A DNA stretch of 19,707 nucleotides. Origin: Pseudomonadota bacterium. GTDB taxonomy: Bacteria; Pseudomonadota; Alphaproteobacteria; Rhizobiales; Xanthobacteraceae. Position 1 is the first letter of the stretch; every line of letters starts with the position of its first letter. Shown here in pieces: positions 7,153 through 14,848 of this stretch. The stretch is taken from assembly GCA_023431725.1 (NCBI GenBank), contig JAEYVN010000054.1, forward strand, positions 1 through 19,707, given 5' to 3'. A model generated the notes under the pieces. It searched no databases. It saw only the letters and a list, made by a program, of their open reading frames with translations, and was not told the DNA's origin. Made by a program: the position numbers and the translations under genes.

Positions 7153-7171
7153 AGTTCTGCCTGGCAGAACT
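7153..7171. promoter_or_regulatory. 19-base palindrome upstream of tctC, candidate operator
   Basis: AGTTCTGCC and GGCAGAACT form perfect 9-base arms around a single T. The one-base centre argues for a dimeric protein binding DNA rather than an RNA hairpin. It lies 31 bases before the tctC start codon. The regulator is not visible in the window. Confidence 0.45.
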
Positions 7172-7202
7172 CGATAAGAATGCTCATAGGGAGGAAGTTG
7201 GA

Positions 7203-8189
7203 ATGAGATTGTTAACCCGTCTCGCCGGCGCTGCCGCCGGTCTGGTCGCCCTCGGTGCCCTGACGGCGCCCTCGCTGGCCCAGAATTTCCCGGCACGCCC
7301 GATCACCCTCATCGTGCCATTCGCGGCTGGCGGACCGACCGACATCATCGCCCGCATTGTCTCCGACCACATGTCGAAGACGCTCGGCCAGCAGATCGTG
7401 GTCGAAAACGTGGTCGGCGCCGGCGGCACCACCGCCTCGACCCGCGCCATGCGCGCGCCGGCCGACGGCTACAACATCATCATGGGCCACATGGGCACCC
7501 ATGCCGCCGCGGTGCCGCTGTATCCCAAGCTCGCCTATCACCCGACCAAGAATTTCGAACCGATCGGCCTCGCCGCCGGTACGCCGGTCCTGATCGTCGC
7601 CAGGAAGGATTTCCCGGCGAAGGATCTGAAGGAATTCATCGCCTACGTGAAAGCCAACACCGACAAGATGAACATGGCGCATGCCGGCGTTGGTTCGGTG
7701 TCGTTCACCAGCTGCCTGCTGCTCAATTCGCTGCTGGGGGTCAAGCCGACGATGATCCCGTTCCAGGGCACCGGCCCGGCGCTGAATGCGTTGATCGGCG
7801 GTCAGGTCGATTACATGTGCGACCAGATCGTCAACCTGGTTCCTCAGATCCAGGCCGGTAACGTCAAGGCCTTTGCGATCGGCACGCCCGAGCGGAGCCC
7901 GGCCCTGCCGGACCTTCCGACCACCAAGGAGGCGGGGCTGCCGCAGTTCGACGTGTCGGCCTGGAACGCGCTGTTCTCGCCCACGGGCACGCCGAAGGAA
8001 GCGCTCGACAAGCTGACCGATGCGCTCAGCAAGGCGTTGGATGACGAGGGCGTGCGCAAGCGTCTGCTCGATCTCGGCAGCGACATTCCGGGCCCGGATC
8101 GTCGCGGTCAGGCCGCGCTGAACAAGCTGGTCGAAAGCGAAATTAATCGCTGGACGCCGGTCATTCAGGCCTCCGGCATTACGCAGTAA
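7203..8189 (+). CDS. tctC: Tripartite tricarboxylate transporter solute-binding protein TctC (Bug family)
   Basis: A 328-residue exported solute-binding protein. A classical signal peptide (Arg at 2 and 6, hydrophobic core, 'APSLAQ') is probably cut near residue 27. The mature protein opens with the Bug-family signature 'FPARPITLIVPFAAGGPTDIIARIV', then 'VVENVVGAGGTTASTRAMRAPADGY' and 'PFQGTGPALNALIGGQVDYM'. Bug proteins bind small carboxylic acids in the periplasm and pass them to the TctAB permease. The AGGGAGGA ribosome site, seven bases from the ATG, is much stronger than those of tctA or tctB. With the hairpin and palindrome before it this suggests separate, higher expression, as binding proteins usually need. 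The exact ligand cannot be read from sequence. Confidence 0.95.
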   Translation: MRLLTRLAGAAAGLVALGALTAPSLAQNFPARPITLIVPFAAGGPTDIIARIVSDHMSKTLGQQIVVENVVGAGGTTASTRAMRAPADGYNIIMGHMGTHAAAVPLYPKLAYHPTKNFEPIGLAAGTPVLIVARKDFPAKDLKEFIAYVKANTDKMNMAHAGVGSVSFTSCLLLNSLLGVKPTMIPFQGTGPALNALIGGQVDYMCDQIVNLVPQIQAGNVKAFAIGTPERSPALPDLPTTKEAGLPQFDVSAWNALFSPTGTPKEALDKLTDALSKALDDEGVRKRLLDLGSDIPGPDRRGQAALNKLVESEINRWTPVIQASGITQ

Positions 8190-8213
8190 TCGTCACCGGA
8201 TACCGGTGGCGGA

Positions 8214-8242
8214 GGGGCAGCCTGCAAAGGCTGCCCCTTTTT
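8214..8242 (+). terminator. Intrinsic terminator of the tct operon
   Basis: GGGGCAGCC (8214-8222) and GGCTGCCCC (8229-8237) form a perfect 9-bp stem with a six-base loop, directly followed by TTTTT. It lies 25 bases after the tctC stop and is a textbook rho-independent terminator. Confidence 0.92.
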
Positions 8243-8327
8243 CATGTGGGGAATCGCATAACCTTGCCCGCACTGGGGGGAATGCTTTGATAAGCTCAGG
8301 ACCCAGCCTTCACGCGGAAAGGGCCAG

Positions 8328-9122
8328 ATGCGGCAATATCTCGACCTGATGGAACACGTGCTCGCGCATGGCGCGGAGAAGCACGATCGCACCGGGACCG
8401 GCACGCTGTCGGTGTTCGGCCATCAGTTGCGGTTCGATCTGCGCGACGGATTTCCGCTGGTCACCACCAAGAAGCTGCATCTGAAGTCCATCATCCACGA
8501 ACTGCTGTGGTTCCTTCAGGGCGACACCAACATCAAATATCTCAAGGATCACGGCGTCAGGATCTGGGATGAATGGGCCGACGAGAATGGCGATCTCGGT
8601 CCCGTCTATGGTCGGCAATGGCGCTCATGGCCCGCGCGCGACGGCGGCACCATCGATCAGATCACAAATCTGCTGCGCGACATCGCGCGCAATCCGGATT
8701 CGCGGCGGCTGATTGTGACGGCCTGGAATCCGGCCGACATCGACAAAATGGCGCTGCCGCCATGCCATTGCCTGTTCCAGTTCTATGTCGCGGAGGGCCG
8801 GCTTTCGTGCCAGCTCTATCAGCGGTCGGCCGATATCTTTCTCGGCGTGCCGTTCAACATCGCGTCCTATGCGCTGCTGACGATGATGGTGGCGCAGGTG
8901 ACCGGGCTGAAGCCAGGCGAATTCATCCATACCTTCGGTGATGCGCATCTCTATCTCAACCACGTCGAGCAGGCGCATCTGCAATTGTCACGCGCTCCGC
9001 ATGCGTTGCCGACAATGGTGATCAATCCGGATGTAAAAGACCTGTTTGCATTCCGCTACGAGGACTTCACGCTTCAGGGCTATGAAGCGCATCCGCATAT
9101 CAAGGCGCAGGTTGCGGTGTGA
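8328..9122 (+). CDS. thyA: Thymidylate synthase (ThyA)
   Basis: Converts dUMP to dTMP with 5,10-methylene-tetrahydrofolate, which is oxidised to dihydrofolate. The protein has 264 residues, the same as E. coli ThyA, and key residues fall at the same numbers: 'DRTGTGT' with Arg21, 'SRR' around 125-127, the nucleophile Cys146 in '[11 protein letters not shown]', and '[20 protein letters not shown]' for dUMP binding. The C-terminus ends in 'AQVAV'; the final Val is the usual cofactor-closing residue. The ATG at 8328 has GGAAAGGG upstream. The last codon and stop overlap the folA start as GTGA, so the enzyme that makes dihydrofolate is coupled to the one that recycles it. Confidence 0.98.
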   Translation: MRQYLDLMEHVLAHGAEKHDRTGTGTLSVFGHQLRFDLRDGFPLVTTKKLHLKSIIHELLWFLQGDTNIKYLKDHGVRIWDEWADENGDLGPVYGRQWRSWPARDGGTIDQITNLLRDIARNPDSRRLIVTAWNPADIDKMALPPCHCLFQFYVAEGRLSCQLYQRSADIFLGVPFNIASYALLTMMVAQVTGLKPGEFIHTFGDAHLYLNHVEQAHLQLSRAPHALPTMVINPDVKDLFAFRYEDFTLQGYEAHPHIKAQVAV

Positions 9123-9685
9123 CGGGCAGTCAGAGCGTAGCCGGCATGCCGGGTCATGTTGTGATCGTGCTGGTGGTCGCGGTCGCCGAGAATGGCGTGA
9201 TCGGCCGCAACAACCAGCTGCCGTGGCGGATCAAGTCCGACCTGAAGTATTTTCGTTCTGTCACCATGAACAAGCCGGTGGTGATGGGGCGCAAGACCTA
9301 TGTCTCGATCGGCAAGCCGCTGCCGGGCCGGACGAATATCGTCGTGACCCGCCAGGACGATTTCACGGCGGCTGGTGTTCTCGTTACGCCCGGAATCGCC
9401 GAGGCGCTGGCGGCCGCGCGCGGGGATGCGCTGCGGCGGGGAACAAACGAGATTGCCGTGATAGGCGGGACCGAGATCTTCAACCAGACCCTGCCGCTGG
9501 CCGACCGGTTGGCATTGACGCAGGTCCATGCAAATCCGGACGGGGATACTTATTTCCCCGCCATCGACCCGGTCATGTGGCGCGAAACGGATCGCACCCC
9601 GCAGCCGCAAGGGCCGGACGACGAATTCGGCTTTACGATTGTTAATTATGAACGACGGAACGCTGCAGGATCGGGCGCGTCATGA
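9119..9685 (+). CDS. folA: Dihydrofolate reductase
   Basis: Reduces dihydrofolate to tetrahydrofolate with NADPH, completing the cycle opened by ThyA. Motifs: '[26 protein letters not shown]' with the active-site Asp (residue 41 from this start) and the Trp of 'LPW', the NADPH motif '[25 protein letters not shown]', 'VIGGTEIF', and 'GDTYFPAID' near the end. From the GTG at 9119 the protein has 188 residues. This start overlaps the thyA stop by four bases (GTGA). The alternative ATG at 9146 would give 179 residues and put the N-terminus closer to E. coli DHFR, so the true start is uncertain. The function is not in doubt. Confidence 0.95.
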   Translation: MTGSQSVAGMPGHVVIVLVVAVAENGVIGRNNQLPWRIKSDLKYFRSVTMNKPVVMGRKTYVSIGKPLPGRTNIVVTRQDDFTAAGVLVTPGIAEALAAARGDALRRGTNEIAVIGGTEIFNQTLPLADRLALTQVHANPDGDTYFPAIDPVMWRETDRTPQPQGPDDEFGFTIVNYERRNAAGSGAS

Positions 9686-9734
9686 ACGCGCGTTGTAAGG
9701 GACTTTAGCCTCCCCTATAACCCGCCGGAACAAT

Positions 9735-9753
9735 GGGCATCCCGTGGGTGCCC
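9735..9753 (+). terminator. Hairpin after folA, possible weak terminator
   Basis: GGGCATCC and GGTGCCC can form an 8-bp stem with one G-T pair and a three-base loop, 50 bases after the folA stop. No T-run follows, so it may stop transcription only with Rho or merely protect the 3' end. Confidence 0.35.
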
Positions 9754-9756
9754 GGA

Positions 9757-9870
9757 GCTTGATGCCGAAAAGTGCGAAGCGGTTTTCGGACGACATCATG
9801 CGCTAAAGTATTAGAATTGATCACGTTTCGTGATTTCGGATCGTCTCGATCCAAAATTATCGTGATCTAA
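9757..9870. repeat. RIME-like palindromic intergenic repeat
   Basis: The segment opens with CCGAAAA (9765-9771) pairing with TTTTCGG (9783-9789), followed by a CGACATCATGCGCTAAA block. This resembles the palindromic mosaic repeats scattered through rhizobial and Bradyrhizobium genomes (RIME-type; recognised from memory, not searched). It continues with three small palindromes: ATCACG-TTT-CGTGAT, GGATCG-TCT-CGATCC, and a second ATCGTGATC. It fills nearly all the space before hflK, so the hflK promoter must lie in it or be shared. Confidence 0.5.
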
Positions 9871-9881
9871 CGGAGATTTAT

Positions 9882-11039
9882 ATGCCGTGGAGCAATCAGG
9901 GCGGTGGTGGCCCTTGGGGTTCGGGTCCGAAGGGACCATGGGGATCGGGGCCGCAATCGCCCGGCGGGTCGACACCGCCTGATCTCGAAGACCTTTTGCG
10001 CCGAAGCCAGGACAAGCTGAAGACCGTGCTGCCGGGAGGCAATTTCGGCGGCCGCGGAATTGCGCTGCTGCTGCTGGCCGCGCTGGTCATCTGGGGGCTT
10101 TCCGGATTCTACCGGGTGCAGCCCGGCGAACTCGGCGTGGTGATGCGGTTCGGCAAATATGTGCGCGATACGCCACCCGGCCTGAACTACCATCTCCCGT
10201 ACCCGATCGAGACCGTGGTCACGCCCAACGTCGAGCGCATCAATCGCATCGATGTTGGCATGCGGCAGGTCGAGGATATCCGCCGCGGCACCACGATGCG
10301 TGACGTGCCGGAAGAAAGCCTGATGCTGACCGGCGACGAGAATATCGTCGACGTGGATTTCGCCGTTCTCTGGAAGATCAAGCCGGATGGCGCGGCCAAT
10401 TACCTGTTCAATATCCAGAATCCGGAAGGTACGGTGAAGGCGGTGGCCGAAAGCGCAATGCGCGAAGTCATCGGCCGCTCCAACATCCAGCCGGTGCTGA
10501 CCGGTGCGCGGCAGAACATCGAAGCCGCCGTGCATGACCTGATGCAGAAGACGCTGGATGAATACAAATCCGGTATCCTGGTTGCGCAGGTGCAGATGCA
10601 GAAGGTCGATCCGCCGGCCCAGGTGATCGATTCGTTCCGTGATGTGCAGGCGGCGCGCGCCGACCTGGAACGTGCACAGAACGAAGCACAGACCTACGCC
10701 AATCGCGTCGTGCCGGAAGCACGCGGCCGGGCTGCGCAGATCAACCAGAATGCAGAAGCCTATCGCGAGCAGACGGTTGCCGAGGCGACCGGTCAGACCG
10801 CACGCTTCAAGCAGGTGTTCGAGGAATATGCCAAGGCGCCGCAGGTGACGCGCCAACGCATGTATCTCGAAACCATGGAACGTCTGCTCGCGGGTACCGA
10901 CAAGATCATTCTTGATCCGGGTGTCGGTGCTAATGGTAGTGGCGTCGTGCCGTTCCTGCCGCTTGGTGAAATATCGCGGCCGCGGGCACAGCAGACGACT
11001 CCGCAGCCGCAAGCGCAACAACAACAGCCGCGCCGCTAA
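9882..11039 (+). CDS. hflK: HflK, FtsH-modulating membrane protein
   Basis: HflK and HflC form a large membrane complex that encloses the FtsH protease and controls its access to membrane proteins. The 385-residue product has a Gly/Pro/Trp-rich cytoplasmic N-terminus with a short repeat (GPWGSGP twice, residues ~16-24 and just before), a single membrane span at about 58-76, then a band-7/SPFH domain beginning 'FYRVQPGELGVVMRFGKYV' and continuing through 'GLNYHLPYPIETV'. A long Ala/Glu/Gln/Arg-rich helix runs from ~245 to 330, and a Gln/Pro-rich tail ends the protein. The ATG at 9882 has an ACGGAGA site. hflC follows after 11 bases. Confidence 0.96.
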   Translation: MPWSNQGGGGPWGSGPKGPWGSGPQSPGGSTPPDLEDLLRRSQDKLKTVLPGGNFGGRGIALLLLAALVIWGLSGFYRVQPGELGVVMRFGKYVRDTPPGLNYHLPYPIETVVTPNVERINRIDVGMRQVEDIRRGTTMRDVPEESLMLTGDENIVDVDFAVLWKIKPDGAANYLFNIQNPEGTVKAVAESAMREVIGRSNIQPVLTGARQNIEAAVHDLMQKTLDEYKSGILVAQVQMQKVDPPAQVIDSFRDVQAARADLERAQNEAQTYANRVVPEARGRAAQINQNAEAYREQTVAEATGQTARFKQVFEEYAKAPQVTRQRMYLETMERLLAGTDKIILDPGVGANGSGVVPFLPLGEISRPRAQQTTPQPQAQQQQPRR

Positions 11040-11050
11040 AGGGGACAGCC

Positions 11051-11974
11051 ATGAAACTTGGAATAGCAGGTGGCGTTCTGGCGGTTCTGGCCGTGATTGC
11101 GGCCGTCGTCGGATATGCGGCGATCTTCACAGTGCCGGAAACCAGACAGGCGCTCGTCGTTCGGTTGGGTGATCCGCGCTACGTGGTGACGCAGGCGGGA
11201 CTGCACTTCAAGGTGCCGTTCATCGACAACGTCATCTATCTCGACAAGCGGATTCTCGATCTCGAAAACCCGACGCAGGAAATCATCGCCGCAGACCAGA
11301 AGCGTCTGGTGGTGGATGCCTTCGCGCGTTATCGGATCGTCGATCCGCTCCGTTTCTATCAGGCGATCCAGACGGTGCCGGCGGCGAATTCGCAGTTGTC
11401 GACGCTGCTGAACTCGGCCCTGCGTCGTGTCCTGGGCGAGACTTCGTTCCAGAACGTCGTCCGCGACGAGCGGTCGGCGTTGATGGGGCGGATCCGCGAA
11501 CAGCTCGACCGTGAGGCAGAGCGTTTCGGCATCAACGTGGTCGATGTCCGCATTCGCCGCGCCGATCTGCCGGAGCAGAACAGTCAGGCCGTCTACCAGC
11601 GAATGCAGACGGAGCGTCAGCGGGAAGCTGCTGAATTCCGTGCGCAGGGTTCGCAGCGGGCCCAGGAAATCCGCTCGCGTGCGGATCGTGATGTCACCGT
11701 TCTGCTTGCAGAAGCCAATGCCAAGGGCGAGCAGATCCGCGGTGAGGGCGATGCCACGCGAAACCGCATTTTCGCCGAGGCCTTCAGCAAGGATCCCGAA
11801 TTCTTCAACTTCTATCGTTCGCTGCAGGCCTATGAGCATGGCCTCGGTCACAACGACACCCGTATGGTGTTGAAGCCGGATTCGGAATTCTTCCGCTTCT
11901 TCGTCGATCCGTCCGGCCGCATGCCGGGTAGCGCGAAGCCGGCGGCACCTGCGCCATCGCCGTCAGGTAATTGA
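11051..11974 (+). CDS. hflC: HflC, FtsH-modulating membrane protein
   Basis: Partner of HflK in the HflKC complex around FtsH. The 307-residue protein has an N-terminal membrane anchor (residues ~4-25) followed directly by the SPFH domain: 'FTVPETRQALVVRLGDPRYVVTQAGLHFKVPFIDNVIYLDKRILDLE'. 'RIREQLDREAERFGINVVDVRIRRADLPEQN' is the conserved end of the domain, and the helical 'QRAQEIRSRADRDVTVLLAEA' follows. 'EFFNFYRSLQAYE' near 258-270 is a typical HflC C-terminal motif. The start has AGGGGA eight bases upstream. The DUF2065 gene begins 23 bases after the stop. Confidence 0.96.
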   Translation: MKLGIAGGVLAVLAVIAAVVGYAAIFTVPETRQALVVRLGDPRYVVTQAGLHFKVPFIDNVIYLDKRILDLENPTQEIIAADQKRLVVDAFARYRIVDPLRFYQAIQTVPAANSQLSTLLNSALRRVLGETSFQNVVRDERSALMGRIREQLDREAERFGINVVDVRIRRADLPEQNSQAVYQRMQTERQREAAEFRAQGSQRAQEIRSRADRDVTVLLAEANAKGEQIRGEGDATRNRIFAEAFSKDPEFFNFYRSLQAYEHGLGHNDTRMVLKPDSEFFRFFVDPSGRMPGSAKPAAPAPSPSGN

Positions 11975-11997
11975 AACGAACCGGGCGCGACAAATTG

Positions 11998-12183
11998 ATG
12001 TGGGACTTTATTGTCGCGATCGGACTGGTGCTCGCGCTTGAGGGGCTTATGTTTGCGGCGTTTCCACACGCCGCAAAACAGGCCATGGCGAATGTGCTGG
12101 AAACGCCGGACCATATGCTGCGGATCGTCGGCATCGTTTGCGCCGTCTTTGGGATTTTGGTGATCTGGTTCGTGCGCGGCTGA
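11998..12183 (+). CDS. DUF2065 small membrane protein
   Basis: A 61-residue protein with two predicted membrane spans (about 4-22 and 42-59) joined by a short loop 'FPHAAKQAMANVLETPDHMLR'. Length, the loop, and the 'GLVLALEGLMFAAFP' opening fit DUF2065 (YjeT-like). The family is often found after hflC, as here, so a link to the HflKC/FtsH membrane quality-control complex is plausible, but no function is established. The ATG at 11998 was chosen because it matches the family N-terminus; in-frame TTG codons further up (11971, 11995) would add residues unlike the family. The ribosome site is weak, suggesting coupling to hflC. Confidence 0.85.
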   Translation: MWDFIVAIGLVLALEGLMFAAFPHAAKQAMANVLETPDHMLRIVGIVCAVFGILVIWFVRG

Positions 12184-12203
12184 CGGCCGAAAGGCCGTTA
12201 TTC
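12183..12203 (+). terminator. Short hairpin at the end of the hflKC-DUF2065 unit
   Basis: ACGGCC-GAAA-GGCCGT forms a 6-bp stem with a GNRA loop, starting at the DUF2065 stop codon. TTATTCC follows, a poor T-run. It may partly separate the hflKC unit from degP. Confidence 0.4.
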
Positions 12204-12318
12204 CGCCCCATTCAGTCCCCCTGTTCGCGACGCGGCAGGGCCCTTGCCTCGGTCATCGGACACGGGCAGTGTCTTGCCAAAGCGTTCCAGGATAGCCTTT
12301 TCAGGAGATGTCGCAGTC

Positions 12319-13860
12319 ATGACGGCCTTCTTCGCGATGCCTTTCAGCGCCCACCGGCCCATGCTGGCCGGTTTGGCAGCCATGGCAATGGTCGCGCTCG
12401 CCACACCCGCGCAGGCGCGGGGCCCGGAAAACATCGCCGACGTGGCCGAGCAAGTGATTGATGCGGTGGTGAACATCTCCACCTCGCAACGGGTTGAAGG
12501 CGGCAGCCGGACAGGTCCGGGCTCGTCGCCCGGCCAGGGGCCGCAAGTCCCGCCCGGTTCGCCATTCGAGGATTTTTTCAAGGATTTCTTTGAGAACAGG
12601 CGTGGTGGTCAAAATGCTCCCGGCGGTCGCCAGGGGCAGCAGGGCGAAAACCAGAATCGCGAGCGGGCACCGCGCCGCACGTCCTCACTCGGCTCCGGTT
12701 TCGTGATCGATGCTTCGGGCCTCGTTGTCACCAACAATCACGTCATCGCTGACGCCGAAGAGATCAACGTCGTCTTCAACGACGGTTCGCGCCTGAAGGC
12801 TGAACTGATCGGCCGCGACCAGAAGAGCGACATTGCGCTGCTGCAGATCAAGCCGGACAAGCCGCTGAAGTTTGTGAAGTTCGGCGATTCCGACAAGCTG
12901 CGGATCGGCGAATGGGTGATCGCGATCGGCAATCCGTTCAGCCTCGGTGGTTCGGTCAGCGCCGGCATCGTATCGGCGCGCAATCGCGACATCAATTCCG
13001 GTCCCTACGACAACTACATCCAGACGGATGCCGCCATTAACCGTGGCAATTCCGGTGGCCCGCTGTTCAACCTCAATGGCGATGTGATCGGCGTGAACAC
13101 GGCAATCATTTCGCCATCAGGCGGCTCGATCGGTATCGGCTTTGCCGTGCCGTCGAAGGTCGTGACCAGCGTCATCGACCAGCTGCGCGAGTTCAAAGAG
13201 GTCCGTCGCGGTTGGCTCGGCGTGCGCATTCAGCAGGTGACCGATGACATCGCCGAAAGCCTCGGCCTGAAAAACGCGCGTGGCGCGCTGATCGCCGGCG
13301 TTGACGACAAGGGCCCGGCCAAGCCAGCCGGCATCGAAGCCGGCGATATCATCGTCAAGTTCGACGGTCGCGACATCAAGGAAATGCGCGATTTGCCGCG
13401 GATCGTTGCCGACACGGCCGTCGGCAAGGACGTCGAGGTCATCATCGTCCGCAAGGGTAAGGAAGAAACCAAGACGGTGCGGCTCGGCCGTCTTGAGGAT
13501 GCGGAGAAGGCCAAGCCTGCCTCGATCGAGCGCGATGCGCCGGCCGACAACAAGTCGGTGGTGAAGAAGGCGCTGGGCCTCGACCTCGCCAATCTCTCGC
13601 CGGACCTGCGCACCCGCTACAAGATCAAGGATACGGTCAAGGGCGTGGTGATCACTGCGATCGATCAGAACTCGGCTGCCGCCGACAAGCGGCTCAACGC
13701 CGGCGACGTGATCGTCGAAGTGGCGCAGGAAGCTATCGGCAACACCGACGACTTCCAGAAGCGGATCGACAAGCTGAAGAAGGATGGCCGCAAGCTGGCG
13801 CTGTTGCTGGTGGCCAATCCCGAAGGCGAAGTGCGGTTCGTGACGCTGGGTCTGCAGTAG
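12319..13860 (+). CDS. degP: DegP/HtrA-family periplasmic serine protease
   Basis: A Do-type protease and chaperone acting on misfolded envelope proteins. From the ATG at 12319 the protein has 513 residues. The signal peptide ends near 'ATPAQA' (residue ~33). A disordered Gly/Gln/Arg-rich stretch (~60-118) corresponds to the regulatory loop region. The trypsin-like domain carries the full triad: His141 in 'VVTNNHVI', Asp171 in 'KSDIALLQI', Ser245 in 'NRGNSGGPLFN'. Two PDZ domains follow (about 270-370, with 'RRGWLGVRIQQV', and 400-510). AGGAGA lies ten bases before the chosen ATG; the frame is open upstream to 12244, but only with a TTG start and no signal-like residues. It is co-directional with hflKC, another membrane-protein quality-control unit. 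Confidence 0.95.
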   Translation: MTAFFAMPFSAHRPMLAGLAAMAMVALATPAQARGPENIADVAEQVIDAVVNISTSQRVEGGSRTGPGSSPGQGPQVPPGSPFEDFFKDFFENRRGGQNAPGGRQGQQGENQNRERAPRRTSSLGSGFVIDASGLVVTNNHVIADAEEINVVFNDGSRLKAELIGRDQKSDIALLQIKPDKPLKFVKFGDSDKLRIGEWVIAIGNPFSLGGSVSAGIVSARNRDINSGPYDNYIQTDAAINRGNSGGPLFNLNGDVIGVNTAIISPSGGSIGIGFAVPSKVVTSVIDQLREFKEVRRGWLGVRIQQVTDDIAESLGLKNARGALIAGVDDKGPAKPAGIEAGDIIVKFDGRDIKEMRDLPRIVADTAVGKDVEVIIVRKGKEETKTVRLGRLEDAEKAKPASIERDAPADNKSVVKKALGLDLANLSPDLRTRYKIKDTVKGVVITAIDQNSAAADKRLNAGDVIVEVAQEAIGNTDDFQKRIDKLKKDGRKLALLLVANPEGEVRFVTLGLQ

Positions 13861-13870
13861 ATTCTGCTAA

Positions 13871-13906
13871 AACCGTTCGTCCCCGCTTCCGCGGGGACGA
13901 ATGGTT
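13871..13906. terminator. Bidirectional terminator between degP and serB
   Basis: A 16-bp stem with one G-T pair (13871-13886 with 13891-13906; core TTCGTCCCCGC / GCGGGGACGAA) and a four-base loop. It sits 10 bases after the degP stop and 14 bases after the serB stop of the converging gene. The T-rich edge on the minus strand (GGTTTTAG) is better than the plus-strand side (GGTTTATC), but both are plausible. Confidence 0.8.
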
Positions 13907-13919
13907 TATCCGTCCTCGT

Positions 13920-14834
13920 CTAATTTTTCTCTTCGGCCAAATACTCGTCGACAAACTCTTCCCGCTTATAGCCCTGCAGATAGAGCAGCGCGGTGAGATC
14001 GCCGTGATCGATGCGCGCATCCGCAGCCGCCGCCACGGCAGGCTTGGCGTGATAGGCGACGCCCAGCCCGGCTCGCTCGATCATCGCCAGATCGTTGGCG
14101 CCATCGCCGACGGCCAAAGTCTGCTCCAGCGGCAATTGCAGATAGCGCGACAGCTCAAGCAGCGTGTCGAGCTTCGCCTCGCGACCGAGGATCGGTTCCT
14201 CGACAAAGCCGGTCAGCTTGCCGTGCTCGACCAGCAATGTGTTGGCATGGTTTTCGTCGAAGCCGATCATGTCGCCGACCACCTGCGTGAACAGCGAAAA
14301 GCCGCCGGAGACCAGGCACGCATGTGCGCCATGCTTGCGCATGGTGTTGACCAGAAATTTTGCGCCCGGCATCAGCGTGATGCGCTCGGCGATCACGTCG
14401 TCAACAACGGTGACCGGCAAGCCCTTCAGCAAGGCGACGCGCTCGCGCAGGGCCGGTTCGAAGGCGATCTCGCCCCGCATCGCCCGCTCGGTGATGCCCG
14501 AGACCAGCGCTTTCAGTCCGACGAGATCGGCCAGTTCGTCGATGCATTCCTGGCCGATCATGGTGGAATCCATGTCGGCGACAAGCAGCCTCTTGCGGCG
14601 GTTGGCCACCGGCTGCACCACGACATCAGCATTCAGGCCGGACAGGATTTCGCGCAATGCGTCGGCGATGGCCCTATGGTCCGCCCCCGCATCCGGGGTA
14701 AAGGCAATGTCCGCGGCGATGCCGGGATCGAGCCATTGCGGCTCGTCGGCTAGCGGCAATGCCGCGCGGGCGCGGATCAATGCATCCTCGCCAAGGCCGT
14801 GGGGATAGGCAATCAGGGTGGCGACGTGGGTCAT
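13920..14834 (-). CDS. serB: Phosphoserine phosphatase SerB
   Basis: Last step of serine synthesis: hydrolysis of O-phospho-L-serine. The 304-residue protein has an N-terminal ~80-residue ACT-like region and a C-terminal HAD-type phosphatase domain. HAD motifs: 'DMDST' with nucleophile Asp87 and acid/base Asp89, motif II Ser in '[13 protein letters not shown]', Lys in 'GREAKLDTL', and motif IV 'GDGANDLAM'. '[15 protein letters not shown]' is the substrate-cap signature. The gene converges on degP through the shared terminator and diverges from miaA. The ATG has no Shine-Dalgarno sequence, and only 14 bases separate it from the miaA start, so its promoter must lie inside miaA, or the transcript is very short-leadered. 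Confidence 0.96.
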   Translation of the reverse strand: MTHVATLIAYPHGLGEDALIRARAALPLADEPQWLDPGIAADIAFTPDAGADHRAIADALREILSGLNADVVVQPVANRRKRLLVADMDSTMIGQECIDELADLVGLKALVSGITERAMRGEIAFEPALRERVALLKGLPVTVVDDVIAERITLMPGAKFLVNTMRKHGAHACLVSGGFSLFTQVVGDMIGFDENHANTLLVEHGKLTGFVEEPILGREAKLDTLLELSRYLQLPLEQTLAVGDGANDLAMIERAGLGVAYHAKPAVAAAADARIDHGDLTALLYLQGYKREEFVDEYLAEEKN

Positions 14835-14848
14835 GTGAGGGTCGACCG

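Noticed and set aside
9867..11024. 385-codon minus-strand open frame
   Set aside because: Antisense to hflK; biased His/Arg/Leu composition without motifs.
12244..12318. Upstream extension of degP from a TTG codon
   Set aside because: It would bury the signal peptide inside the protein; AGGAGA precedes the ATG at 12319.
14759..14848. Upstream extension of miaA
   Set aside because: The extra 30 residues are Arg/Gly-rich, overlap serB, and do not resemble MiaA, which starts just before its P-loop.
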